Below, piece after piece: positions 15,485 to 23,403 of a stretch of 26,257 nucleotides of DNA. The stretch's first letter is position 1. Each line of letters begins with the position of its first letter. This DNA comes from a virus: the IMG/VR virus record IMGVR_UViG_3300009620_000043, positions 1-26,257 of that record. One strand, 5' to 3'. Both the position numbers and the translations under genes were made by a program. The notes under the pieces are model-generated. The model had not been told where the DNA came from. It was given only the letters and a program-made list of their open reading frames with translations, and ran no database searches.

Positions 15485-17173
15485 ATGGCTTTACAGCCTG
15501 TGGATCTTGTGGCATTTGCGAAGACCTTTAAGCCATTTGGTTATAGTGATCTCGCGAAAGCACCAAAGAACGATCAGTTGGCGCGTTTGAATACGGTGCT
15601 TGGCATTAACGTAGAGAGGCATGAATTCGAGAGAGACCTAGCACGAACCAGCGCGCTTACTCCTCTAAGGGGTGCACTGCCATCGCCGCCACAGGGACTC
15701 CCGTGGATCGCAAGTGGAAGACTTACTCGTGATGACAATCAGCGATTGAATGGATGGGCTCATGGCGAATTGTATGAGGCGGCCGCACGGAGGCTCCTGG
15801 CGCTTGGCTATCCCGTGGACGCCAAGAATCTACTGACAGTGAATACAGAGTTGGCAGAACAATCGAGAGTGGCAACTAAGAATTTTGCTAAGAATTTCGC
15901 TCATACTGTTCTCACTACCCTGGAACTACAGACCGAGGGCAAGACAGTAGAAGCGGAGGAGTTATGGAATAGGGCGTTGTCCCAAATGCCAGGCACAGAA
16001 GCATTCTTAGGTGACGGGAATAATATGGCTGCACTTGAAGGTCATCTGGGTGACGCAATTAAGTGGTTCAACACGTTAGATTCCCCAGACCTTCAACAAT
16101 ACTTCGACGTGGATCTTGGACAGTTTGTTTATCTGCCTAAAGATGTGATCGGTGAGGAGGGACGCAAGGGATTTCGGACCTCTGCACAACAGAAGGACTT
16201 TGCACGTGAAACCAGAGAGCTAAGGAAAGAGTGGTACAACCAATCCAAACCGTTTGCCTCCAGAGTCACAGCATATAATACAGCGGCGGACGCAACTGGT
16301 TGGAAGGAAATTCTGTTAGGGATCAAAGATAACTCCGCGGAGTGGGATGATCTTGATCCAGCTACCATTAGAGAGAGACTCGAGAACACACTCGCAGCAC
16401 GGGCCACTGGAGCTAGTGACATTGCTCTCATCATTCAATTCAATAAGACGATGGACCCTGAATCAGTAGTTAGGGAAAGCGAGTTTGAAGTTGTTCAAAG
16501 GTCTGCGGGGATCATAGCGCAGGCGAGGCATTTGCTTGATGATTTGAGCAAGGGTCTGAAGTTGCCAAAAGCCGCGAGATTTGATCTGCTTAATACAATG
16601 ACAGCCATGATGGACGCTGGCATAGAAGACCAGCGGAGACAAACAGAGTTCTACACTAAGGTGGTTGAACGAGAAGGTCAAAACCCATCAGTCATCATTT
16701 TCGATTTCACGGAAGCTTTGTCGTATGCAGAAACCGTTCAGGATATTCTAGATCGAGTGGATATAACACCAGGGGGGGCTGCAACACCAGGGGGGGCTGC
16801 TCGCGAAGTGAGCGCTCTCGATCAGAAAGAAGCTCTTAAAGCTATGGTGATCGCTTTAGAGTCAGACCGGTGGCTAAATGTGGGTAATGGATTCGAGATA
16901 GTAGAAGAAGGAGGAGAGTTGTTTCGGAACCTTGAAGAGAGCGAACAGGATGCTTTGATAAGACAGCGTCTTATGGAGTTTCCTGAGTCGATGTTTCCCA
17001 ATGATATGGGCTTCAACGAGAGACTAGCACTATTTGGGGAAGTCGCTGGAGAAATGTCTCAAAATCAGCAAGGTGATCAGGGAGGGGATCGGTTGGGAGA
17101 GTTTCTGCAATCCCTTAAGGGATTGCCTCAAGCCGCAAGGCAGCTTTTGCCGAAAGCACTGGGGAATAACTAA
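15485..17173 (+). CDS. Internal virion protein with DPxSVVRExEF motif
   Basis: 562 residues, largely helical and charged, with no membrane segment. Residues about 305-334 (SDIALIIQFNKTMDPESVV then RESEF) carry a motif widespread in phage internal virion and ejection proteins, where it follows a hydrophobic helix. The motif itself is at 323-334 (bases 16451-16486). Residues 428-439 are an 18-base tandem repeat product (TPGGAA twice). The C-terminus is Q/G-rich and ends in a helix (LGEFLQSLKGLPQAARQLL). It probably forms the ejection complex with its two large neighbours. GAGAGGA lies about 8 bases before the ATG. The same motif is amplified in the two small genes at 11717 and 12386. Confidence 0.75.
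   Translation: MALQPVDLVAFAKTFKPFGYSDLAKAPKNDQLARLNTVLGINVERHEFERDLARTSALTPLRGALPSPPQGLPWIASGRLTRDDNQRLNGWAHGELYEAAARRLLALGYPVDAKNLLTVNTELAEQSRVATKNFAKNFAHTVLTTLELQTEGKTVEAEELWNRALSQMPGTEAFLGDGNNMAALEGHLGDAIKWFNTLDSPDLQQYFDVDLGQFVYLPKDVIGEEGRKGFRTSAQQKDFARETRELRKEWYNQSKPFASRVTAYNTAADATGWKEILLGIKDNSAEWDDLDPATIRERLENTLAARATGASDIALIIQFNKTMDPESVVRESEFEVVQRSAGIIAQARHLLDDLSKGLKLPKAARFDLLNTMTAMMDAGIEDQRRQTEFYTKVVEREGQNPSVIIFDFTEALSYAETVQDILDRVDITPGGAATPGGAAREVSALDQKEALKAMVIALESDRWLNVGNGFEIVEEGGELFRNLEESEQDALIRQRLMEFPESMFPNDMGFNERLALFGEVAGEMSQNQQGDQGGDRLGEFLQSLKGLPQAARQLLPKALGNN
16451..16486 (+). repeat. Single DPxSVVRExEF copy, probable parent of the repeat array
   Basis: Encodes MDPESVVRESEF. The core ATCAGTAGTTAGG is identical at base level to the SVVR-type copies in 12248-12670, although synonymous codons could differ freely. 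Confidence 0.7.
16766..16801 (+). repeat. 18-base tandem repeat encoding TPGGAA
   Basis: ACACCAGGGGGGGCTGC plus one base, present twice in tandem (16766-16783 and 16784-16801). Each unit contains a run of seven G, so frame errors or sequencing errors here are possible, but the frame is maintained on both sides. Confidence 0.85.
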
Positions 17174-17174
17174 C

Positions 17175-19886
17175 ATGGCCGACGCATTTCTTCCTGAAAA
17201 GACATCGCCGCCTACGCAATCTCCTAGATCCACTGAACCAGCACCAGATGGATTACCCTTCCCTGGGTGGGGTGGGCAACAACATGCACAGTCGTTAGTG
17301 GGCGGGTCACCGTTAGTGGGCGGGTCACCATATCAACCTATAGTTCCAGAAGGTGTCGGAGATAGTCTTCCCCTCGGGAGCTGGCCGAGGCCATTTCCCC
17401 AAGCAATGTCGAAAATCGTTCTTGATGCTGTTCGTCGTGCGCAAGCCGCCGAGCATGGAAGAGGAGTGCGGCAAGGATTTAAGGCAGCGCTCTGGAGGGG
17501 GTTTTTCTTTGGTTTTGGCGATGAACTCACGGGCCATGTGAGAGCCATACTTAACCCAGAAGATCCCAACGCAGCAACAGCCGCCAAAGAACTTGAGAGG
17601 GCAAGGTACGATTATCTGTATGACACTGAACCGGCGCTTGCTCACATTGGCGAATTCCTGGGGGCAATACCAAGTTCACTGGGAGGGGTTGCTGCTCTTG
17701 GAAGAGTGGGAATCCACATAGCCAGAAACATTGGGAAGTTGGGGGTGCTTCCGGGGGTGGCCCATGTGGGATCACGCATTAGACAAGAATCCAGAATTGG
17801 CCGCGTCGCGGCTGCCACACTCTTTGGCTACGCCGGTGGGGGTATTTACGGAGCGGGTGTTGGTGGTGAGCCGGAAGGCATGAGCCGATTGGAGAGTGCT
17901 GGATGGGGGGCTGGCGTTGGGGCTGGATTCGGTTTTGGGTTGAGATCGGCCACGGAAATAGTACGGATTCTCCCAAACGTAGCAAGATTTGCAACCCGGC
18001 TCGTCTTCCCTATCCCAGACCGAGTCCACGCGCAGATGGCATTTAGGGAGGCTCTTAGGAAGGACGGTGTGTCGGAGACAGAAGTGTACCGTATATTGGC
18101 AGATACACATAGACTTGAGGAATTGCAAGGCCCTGCACTGAGAGAAGTCCGAGAGACTCGACTGGCGAATAGTCAATCGGCTCGTGATGCTGTGGGAGGG
18201 GGAGAATTCATACCGGGTCTTCCAGCGCCTGAAAGGGCCGCGCAACTTGAAAGGCTCAGGCTGGAGAATGATGGTAGAGCTGGTATTGGTGGAAGGCCAG
18301 AAGTATACCTTCCTGGACCAGCAGAGCGTAGTGGGGCACTGAGAGAAGCCCTAGAGGATGTCCCAGCTATGGGGACCCCCAGAGAGGGCCCGGTCCCGGT
18401 GTCGAGGTTGTTTGATCTCCGCGAGAGATTACCCAACACCTCAAACTTAGTCTATCACGCTGCCCATAATCCGAGTCAAATGCCTTTTGCTAAACAATTA
18501 CTGTGGAATAGGAATCGTGGAACACGCGCAAGGATATCCCAAGCACTAGGTGAATATCTGGGTGCAGATCCGGATTACTTCTACAGTCTGGACGCGATTT
18601 CATCCTCGCAATATACCGCATCTCGACCGCTGTACCTCAAAGCTTTCGGAAGTGTCGAAAATCCGACAACCATGCCACTGGCTGACATTGCTGAACTCAT
18701 TGTGGGTGATGATACGTGGATCAAACAATATAGACACGTGCTGGATAATGACAAACGGGCGATGAGAAGTTTGCGTGCCGAGAGGGTTGCTGACTATGCT
18801 CTGAAGCACAATGTTTCCCGGGATGAGGCGGAGAGAGCTGTGGTTGTTACAGCATATCCGAGGATATCGGAGGACGACCTCACACTCCTGAAAGAATTGG
18901 GTCCTCCGGATAGCACTGATCCGGTTCTGAGAGCACAATGGCAAAAACGATTACGCATAGCGTTTGGTGATAAGCAAATCTCCTTCGCTCAGCTAGATCA
19001 TGTCAAGAGGGCTATCGACAGAGAGATCAACAAGGCGCAGTCTCTAATAAATGCGGGTAAGGGTGATCCAGACTATCTCAAGTCCTTGCAAGACCAGAGG
19101 CGTGCATTGCTCACTACGGTTGATACGTTTGGCGGTAACCCAGCCTATGCGAACGCACGAGCGGTATACGCTGGTTACGAACGGTTACTCGACGCCATGG
19201 AGGCTGGTAAGCGGATCTTTAAAACTGGTACTGACGCGGACGCAATTAGATACATTAATACACTATTTACACAAGTATACGGACAAAGCGAGAAAGACGC
19301 GATGTTGACTGGAGTATTGCACGCGGTATCCGAGCGATTTGACAGGGGTGTGGATGGCGCTAATGCAGTCAAGAATGTGTTCGGGACCGAGAACAGAAGA
19401 AAGCTTCTCCGCGCGTTCTTCCCGAACGAGAAATTGTTTGAGGAATTCGAAACGTTGATGGAAATATATGCCAACCATGTAATCACACATGGTTCCATGG
19501 GGGGAACCAAGACCGCACCTGTGTTGTTGGGGCAACAACTCTTCGATCCCAAACGCGTCACCAAAGGCCAGGCGGGTGACTATATTTTCCGATTCTTCAT
19601 AGACCCCACGAATCAAGATGCTTTGAGAGATGCCATCGCGGGCGCTGTTGTTGACCAGGGATTGGTACGAGAAGTGCCCAGAAGATTGATCGGACGTAGT
19701 AGGAATGTTCTTGAACAGGTAATGCAAACGCCAGTAGCCAGATTTGGACAGCTCGTTGGTGAGATTCCAATTTTAGAGCCCGGAGCGAGAGTGGCAGGTG
19801 GTGTGCCTTCCGATATTGAAAGGCGGGAAGAGCGACGGTTGTACGAATATGGACAGCCTCCACCAGCACAGCAAGCGGCTCCGTAA
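17175..19886 (+). CDS. Very large internal virion / ejection-type protein
   Basis: 903 residues from the ATG at 17175, directly after the preceding stop; the frame is open upstream to 17034, but that would lie inside the previous gene. The N-terminus is Pro-rich with LVGGSP twice (residues 41-52). Residues about 100-260 hold FKAALWRGFFFGFGDELTG and then several glycine/alanine-rich stretches (LFGYAGGGIYGAGVGG, WGAGVGAGFGFG), which look membrane-active as in proteins that form an ejection channel. The C-terminal two thirds are helical and charged (about 330-880), with no recognised enzyme domain. It ends with a proline-rich tail. By size and order it is the third ejection protein of this phage. 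Confidence 0.72.
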   Translation: MADAFLPEKTSPPTQSPRSTEPAPDGLPFPGWGGQQHAQSLVGGSPLVGGSPYQPIVPEGVGDSLPLGSWPRPFPQAMSKIVLDAVRRAQAAEHGRGVRQGFKAALWRGFFFGFGDELTGHVRAILNPEDPNAATAAKELERARYDYLYDTEPALAHIGEFLGAIPSSLGGVAALGRVGIHIARNIGKLGVLPGVAHVGSRIRQESRIGRVAAATLFGYAGGGIYGAGVGGEPEGMSRLESAGWGAGVGAGFGFGLRSATEIVRILPNVARFATRLVFPIPDRVHAQMAFREALRKDGVSETEVYRILADTHRLEELQGPALREVRETRLANSQSARDAVGGGEFIPGLPAPERAAQLERLRLENDGRAGIGGRPEVYLPGPAERSGALREALEDVPAMGTPREGPVPVSRLFDLRERLPNTSNLVYHAAHNPSQMPFAKQLLWNRNRGTRARISQALGEYLGADPDYFYSLDAISSSQYTASRPLYLKAFGSVENPTTMPLADIAELIVGDDTWIKQYRHVLDNDKRAMRSLRAERVADYALKHNVSRDEAERAVVVTAYPRISEDDLTLLKELGPPDSTDPVLRAQWQKRLRIAFGDKQISFAQLDHVKRAIDREINKAQSLINAGKGDPDYLKSLQDQRRALLTTVDTFGGNPAYANARAVYAGYERLLDAMEAGKRIFKTGTDADAIRYINTLFTQVYGQSEKDAMLTGVLHAVSERFDRGVDGANAVKNVFGTENRRKLLRAFFPNEKLFEEFETLMEIYANHVITHGSMGGTKTAPVLLGQQLFDPKRVTKGQAGDYIFRFFIDPTNQDALRDAIAGAVVDQGLVREVPRRLIGRSRNVLEQVMQTPVARFGQLVGEIPILEPGARVAGGVPSDIERREERRLYEYGQPPPAQQAAP
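17294..17329 (+). repeat. 18-base tandem repeat encoding LVGGSP
   Basis: GTTAGTGGGCGGGTCACC is present twice in direct succession (17294-17311 and 17312-17329) near the start of the 903-residue protein gene. Confidence 0.88.
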
Positions 19887-19894
19887 TAAACCAG

Positions 19895-20344
19895 ATGCGT
19901 CTATCCCAGAACTTCACCCTGGATGAACTGACAAAAAGTTCGACAGCGTTGCGACATGGGATTGAGAATATCCCGCGACGAATCGATGTCGAATCATTAG
20001 CGGCTCTGGTAGAGAACGTCCTTCAGCCAGTCAGAGACCACCATGGTCCAGTGATTGTCAGCAGTGGATATCGGTGTCCAGAGTTGAACACCAAGATAGG
20101 CTCCAAGAACACGAGTCAGCATGTTCGTGGACAAGCCGCGGATTTTGAGATTATGGGGCGCGACAATAGTGAGGTTGCTAAGTGGATTTATGACAATCTG
20201 GACTTCGATCAGTTGATTCTTGAGTTCTATGAGGCGGGGCAACCACGATCCGGATGGGTCCATTGCTCATATGTAGGCAGTGAGTCCAACAGAAACATGG
20301 CGCTGATCATCAATTCTAAGGGCGTCAGACCATTCCCGAATTAA
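19895..20344 (+). CDS. Endolysin, peptidase M15 (D-Ala-D-Ala carboxypeptidase-like)
   Basis: 149 residues. The start RLSQNFTLDELTKSSTALRH is typical of phage M15_3 peptidases. The zinc-binding motifs are complete: SQHVRGQAADFEI with H76 and D83, and GWVH with H123. SSGYRCPELN at 57-66 precedes them as in the family. The enzyme would cut peptide cross-bridges in peptidoglycan during lysis. There is no signal peptide, so export depends on the holin at 9887. It starts 8 bases after the upstream stop without a clear ribosome-binding site, so translation is probably coupled. Confidence 0.9.
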   Translation: MRLSQNFTLDELTKSSTALRHGIENIPRRIDVESLAALVENVLQPVRDHHGPVIVSSGYRCPELNTKIGSKNTSQHVRGQAADFEIMGRDNSEVAKWIYDNLDFDQLILEFYEAGQPRSGWVHCSYVGSESNRNMALIINSKGVRPFPN

Positions 20345-20356
20345 GGATTTGCCGTT

Positions 20357-20935
20357 ATGAACAAAGGTATAATCGCTATGGTATGTGCCTTCCTCACTGG
20401 AGCTTCCCCGATGGGGGTCATATTGCTCCAGGGCTGGATGGATCAAAGGAAACTGGAGTCAGGAGTCATTGACACTTCAGTACTCCTCAACCACAGCCTA
20501 TTTACTCATGCAAGTACATGGGTGGATCTCATCATTCCTCAGTTAAATGTGAGTGATGATGCTCGCAAATTCCTGACCATAAAGTTCACGGCATTCCAGG
20601 ATGCACTCGAGAGCTTGGTCGAGAATTCAGACTTTGAGACTATGAGTGATGCACAACTCAATCAGGTCGTCACGCGAAACCTGAACGAAACTGTGTCTAG
20701 TTATATCGCGGACGCAAGACGAGAAGGCATTCCAGAGGACTTCATCCTCATGTTCAACAAGTGGCATGAACAGGTGGTGAATATTTTGACTCAGTCGATT
20801 GAGGATAACGTGTATAGCGTGATCCACAAGAACCAACATTCAAAGATGTACGCAATCTTAACTGCTTACGACTCAGCCCTCGGGGCAACGCTCGAGGATG
20901 TCGAGAAGACACTTGAAACCCATATCGGCAACTGA
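20357..20935 (+). CDS. Membrane-anchored helical protein, function unknown
   Basis: 192 residues. One N-terminal hydrophobic segment (IIAMVCAFLTGASPMGVILLQGW, about residues 5-27) acts as membrane anchor or signal. The rest is helical and acidic (DALESLVENSDFETMSDAQLNQVV, KTLETHIGN). AAGGA lies 9 bases before the ATG. Its place straight after the endolysin suggests a spanin-like or lysis-timing role, but no lipoprotein box or spanin signature is seen. I do not recognise the family. Confidence 0.65.
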   Translation: MNKGIIAMVCAFLTGASPMGVILLQGWMDQRKLESGVIDTSVLLNHSLFTHASTWVDLIIPQLNVSDDARKFLTIKFTAFQDALESLVENSDFETMSDAQLNQVVTRNLNETVSSYIADARREGIPEDFILMFNKWHEQVVNILTQSIEDNVYSVIHKNQHSKMYAILTAYDSALGATLEDVEKTLETHIGN

Positions 20936-20955
20936 TGGAATGGAGGTGATGATGA

Positions 20956-21333
20956 ATGATGAACCTCTATGCAACGCTCATTGCTCTGCTGATTGGTGGC
21001 GGGGAGGGTCCACCTGAACCCCCATTCTTTGTAGGGCAGTTCGGGATTCCAAACTACGTTTGCAGGGATGCAAGGACGATCATGGCGGTCGTTGACCGGG
21101 CAACCGCAGGCGGTAGTCAGGAAGCGGGAGCGTCTGCGTTCTGGGATGCAATTAACAGCGGTGAGTGCGTATTTAATCAGAGTCGCCAGGTCTTTACGAT
21201 AATCTCGATTACTCATTTTCCATTCCTCGAGAGCGATGGGTGGCTTGTTGGTCAGAGGCACTCCGCTCACCCAGCCGCACCCGTTGTCTACAATGTAGAT
21301 ATCCCAGCGGGGGAGGTCGGAGTAGATATATAG
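20956..21333 (+). CDS. Small putatively exported protein, function unknown
   Basis: 125 residues. GGAGGTGAT at 20942-20950 is a very strong ribosome-binding site for the ATG at 20956 (an ATG one codon later is an alternative). The short hydrophobic start (LYATLIALLIGGG) could be a signal peptide or anchor. Two cysteines (about residues 36 and 70) could form a disulphide if exported. No domain is recognised. The strong initiation site suggests high expression. It belongs to the group of small proteins after the endolysin. Confidence 0.6.
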   Translation: MMNLYATLIALLIGGGEGPPEPPFFVGQFGIPNYVCRDARTIMAVVDRATAGGSQEAGASAFWDAINSGECVFNQSRQVFTIISITHFPFLESDGWLVGQRHSAHPAAPVVYNVDIPAGEVGVDI

Positions 21334-21367
21334 GGAACACTTCTGGAACGGGGTAATGGAGAAGCAT

Positions 21368-21593
21368 ATGGAAGCGTTAATACTGGCGATTGGTGCCAAA
21401 ACCTGTTGCATCGGGGCTGCTGGCTGTGGCGGTGGGCTGGATTGCAGCAGAATTCTTTATCCCACCGATCATGAAGCACTTCACCCTTGATATTGTCTGG
21501 GGACCGGCTATGGCCTTCGTAATTGGTTATTGTGGTATTAGAATCCTACCCGTGGTTGAGTCGAGGATTAAGAATCTGATCTCCAAGAGTTAA
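21368..21593 (+). CDS. Small two-segment membrane protein with apparent +1 frameshift
   Basis: GGAGAAG at 21358-21364 leads to the ATG at 21368, which reads MEALILAIGAK and then runs into an unrelated cysteine-rich frame that stops after about 30 more codons. From the AAAA run at 21398-21401 the next frame continues without interruption as PVASGLLAVAVGWIAAEFF to 21593. With one A fewer, the two parts join into one protein of 74 residues with two hydrophobic segments and a basic tail (SRIKNLISKS). Alternatively the second frame starts alone at the TTG at 21390 (67 residues), but that start has no ribosome-binding site. It may be a holin-like or antiholin-like protein. Confidence 0.6.
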
Positions 21594-21598
21594 GGTGC

Positions 21599-21625
21599 GA
21601 TCAGGCTCTCATCTGAAGCTTGATC
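21599..21625. other. Hairpin at the point of convergent transcription
   Basis: GATCAGGCT (21599-21607) pairs with AGCTTGATC (21617-21625) over a 9-base loop, with one wobble. It lies between the ends of the rightward late genes and the leftward operon and overlaps the 3' end of the HNH-like gene. There is no U tract in either direction, so termination is only a possibility. Confidence 0.3.
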
Positions 21626-21972
21626 AGATTCGCTTTCCGCCATATTTTGCTTTCCGGGCTGCCGGAAGCATACAACAGCGACAGCTTCAATAAATCTATC
21701 TTATGTTGCTTCTGGAACGTGATCTCTCCTAGACTGTGCTGTTCGTCATGGTGGGACCGACAAAGTGGAACAGTGAACGTGTCGTGAGGCTTTTGTCCCG
21801 TTCCAGCCTGCTCACCTTTAGGTAGTCCGCTCCGGACATGAGCGCAGATGATATTCCGGCTGGCACAACCAGGCACGACACACGCCTTTGAGCGTATGTA
21901 TTGCTGGTGTTTGGGGAAAGCCCTTTCGGGCATTTCCTTGGTCCTGGGAGGGGATGGCTTCCTCCGAATCAA
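21601..21972 (-). CDS. HNH-like / DUF968-type phage protein
   Basis: About 123 residues from a TTG at 21972 that overlaps the upstream stop (TTGA). An ATG at 21933 and an ATG at 22035 are alternatives; the last would overlap the upstream gene by 67 bases. Motifs: CVVPGC (metal-binding cysteines), AHVRSG, then TVPLCRSHHDEQHSLGE, the C/H pattern of DUF968 and HNH-type folds found beside phage recombination genes. This suggests a metal-dependent nuclease or DNA-binding protein that works with Erf in recombination or in resolving intermediates. It is the last gene of the leftward operon. Confidence 0.7.
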   Translation of the reverse strand: MIRRKPSPPRTKEMPERAFPKHQQYIRSKACVVPGCASRNIICAHVRSGLPKGEQAGTGQKPHDTFTVPLCRSHHDEQHSLGEITFQKQHKIDLLKLSLLYASGSPESKIWRKANLIKLQMRA

Positions 21973-22388
21973 AATATCATCTCTTCGATTTCCTGTCGTA
22001 ATGTTTCGGGTGCGACAGGCAGAACCGATCCGCAAATATAATCGATACAGCCGTCGATGAACTGATTAAATTCACCAGCCGGGAGGTTGCCCAAGGCTAT
22101 AGATTTTGGCCGTTGGATGACGACAGAGTTGGATAGCCTCAACTCGGTACAGTGGCCGAGCGCACATTTAATAGCATCAGAGAGATCCTGCCGGACGGCG
22201 AACCGAGTTTGATTCTCCCATATCTTGTTGATCAGCGCCCAATATAAGCGCAACTGCCTAGGAGATCGTACACGTCGGATATCGACACACATCGTCTGAC
22301 CAGGCTTCATCTTCTTGATTGCTTTGTGACCTGGTTCATCGACCGGTACCAGGGCCTCAGTATCCGACCGCTGTAGTAAGAACCTCAT
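21969..22388 (-). CDS. DUF1367-like / NinB-like recombination-associated protein
   Basis: 139 residues. The pattern KAIKKMKPGQTMCVDIRRVR then SPRQLRLYWALINKIWEN, a central helical segment (LSDAIKCALGH) and the segment RPKSIALGNLPAGEFNQFID are typical of DUF1367 and NinB-like proteins found next to HNH and Erf genes in temperate phages. Such proteins probably act with the annealing protein in DNA recombination. It overlaps both neighbours by 4 bases (ATGA), so the operon is tightly coupled. Confidence 0.65.
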   Translation of the reverse strand: MRFLLQRSDTEALVPVDEPGHKAIKKMKPGQTMCVDIRRVRSPRQLRLYWALINKIWENQTRFAVRQDLSDAIKCALGHCTELRLSNSVVIQRPKSIALGNLPAGEFNQFIDGCIDYICGSVLPVAPETLRQEIEEMIF

Positions 22389-22681
22389 AATGGCATCTCA
22401 TCGTCTAAGTTCGCGAATTCCGCGGCGTCCTCAGCCGATATACCCCTAGAGACTGGGCGGTATACTGCATCACGCCGGGCCGATGGCTGCTCCCTTTTCT
22501 CTTCGAGAAGGACAATTTTGTATGTCATATCACCATCGGTTGTTGACGCTGTTGGTAGAGGCATCAAGTGAAGTGACAGGGTGAAGCCATTGCCGGTTTT
22601 ATGGGGGAAGGCCTTGCCAATTTTCGTCCATTTCTCACCACCGGGATACTTGTGTACGGCCATTGCGTCAAAGGTTGTCAT
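22385..22681 (-). CDS. Small conserved phage protein of the recombination operon
   Basis: 98 residues from the ATG at 22681, with GGGAG 6 bases upstream on the minus strand. A GTG at 22699 is a weaker alternative. The segment WTKIGKAFPHKTGNGFTLSL followed by a short LMPLP strand matches a small beta-rich phage protein common near single-strand annealing or binding protein genes. The C-terminus is acidic (EFANLDDEMPL), like the acidic tails that bind replication partners in SSB-type proteins. A role with single-stranded DNA is suggested by the neighbour Erf but is not shown by any diagnostic motif. Confidence 0.65.
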   Translation of the reverse strand: MTTFDAMAVHKYPGGEKWTKIGKAFPHKTGNGFTLSLHLMPLPTASTTDGDMTYKIVLLEEKREQPSARRDAVYRPVSRGISAEDAAEFANLDDEMPL

Positions 22682-22691
22682 GTCTATCTCC

Positions 22692-23402
22692 CTATCCACC
22701 GCCCAAAATATTAGTTTCGTTATTCCGAAGCTCGATCTTCCTAGCCTCGATGCGGTCCATTAGCCCTGGCACATCTCCGTTCGGTGGAGGGTTGCCGAAA
22801 AACCAGTCGGGTTTCCGTGACTTGACGGCTGAGAGGAGATCGTGGTTGTGCGCCACTAGATCATCAACATCGGCGGTTGATTGGCAGTTAGAAAGATCGT
22901 CACGAAAAGACTTCAAGTCTTCCCTCAGCGCCGCTACGGTTGGCAGCCCCGCTGCTGGCGGCGTTCTCGGGTCGAAATCAAGCTTTCGTTTCTTGACTCC
23001 AGAGGCCAAGTTGCCATCGTCATCAATTTCTGAAGCGAGACACACTATGGATGATAGGCAAGCCCGTCGGGCGTATGTCAGAGACGACAACATCACATGT
23101 GGCTTACCTGTTTCAAGAGGCCAATCCGAGGCAATCCACTCCCCACTAGTGTGGATTAGCAGGGTTCTAAGTGTGAATGCTCCATCCACTCCCACCGATG
23201 TTGCCTGCGTCACCGCTAGTCCGTTATTGGTAAGAGAGGGTATGACTGAGTCTCTAACACTCTGTAGGTCGGCATATTTATAGAAGGTGCCGTCTGGTTT
23301 TTTGAAGAATGCGTTTGTCTGCGTCCGTTCCGCGCTGGGCATAGCCGCTTGAGCCTTGGCTAAGGCTTCAGAAAGCTTGCCGATAGACTGACTCCGTTCC
23401 AT
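22692..23402 (-). CDS. erf: Erf-family single-strand annealing recombinase
   Basis: 236 residues. The ERF core is clear: KYADLQSVRDSVIPSLTNNGL, LRTLLIHTSGEWIASDWPL, then SSLTYARRACLSSIVCL and DDDGN near residue 128. The core ends at about residue 135; the C-terminal 100 residues are a charged helical extension (TVAALREDLKSFRDDL, VAHNHDLLSAVKSRKPDWFFG) that differs from P22 Erf and may bind other operon products. The protein anneals complementary single strands in phage recombination and circularisation. GAGAGGATAAC before the ATG is a good ribosome-binding site, and it starts one base after the upstream stop. Confidence 0.88.
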   Translation of the reverse strand: MERSQSIGKLSEALAKAQAAMPSAERTQTNAFFKKPDGTFYKYADLQSVRDSVIPSLTNNGLAVTQATSVGVDGAFTLRTLLIHTSGEWIASDWPLETGKPHVMLSSLTYARRACLSSIVCLASEIDDDGNLASGVKKRKLDFDPRTPPAAGLPTVAALREDLKSFRDDLSNCQSTADVDDLVAHNHDLLSAVKSRKPDWFFGNPPPNGDVPGLMDRIEARKIELRNNETNILGGG

Positions 23403-23403
23403 G

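Noticed and set aside
15426-15485. 19-codon open frame ending in TAATG at the start of the 562-residue protein gene
   Set aside because: It looks like a coupled leader peptide, but it has no ribosome-binding site and the downstream gene has its own (GAGAGGA); no conserved features.
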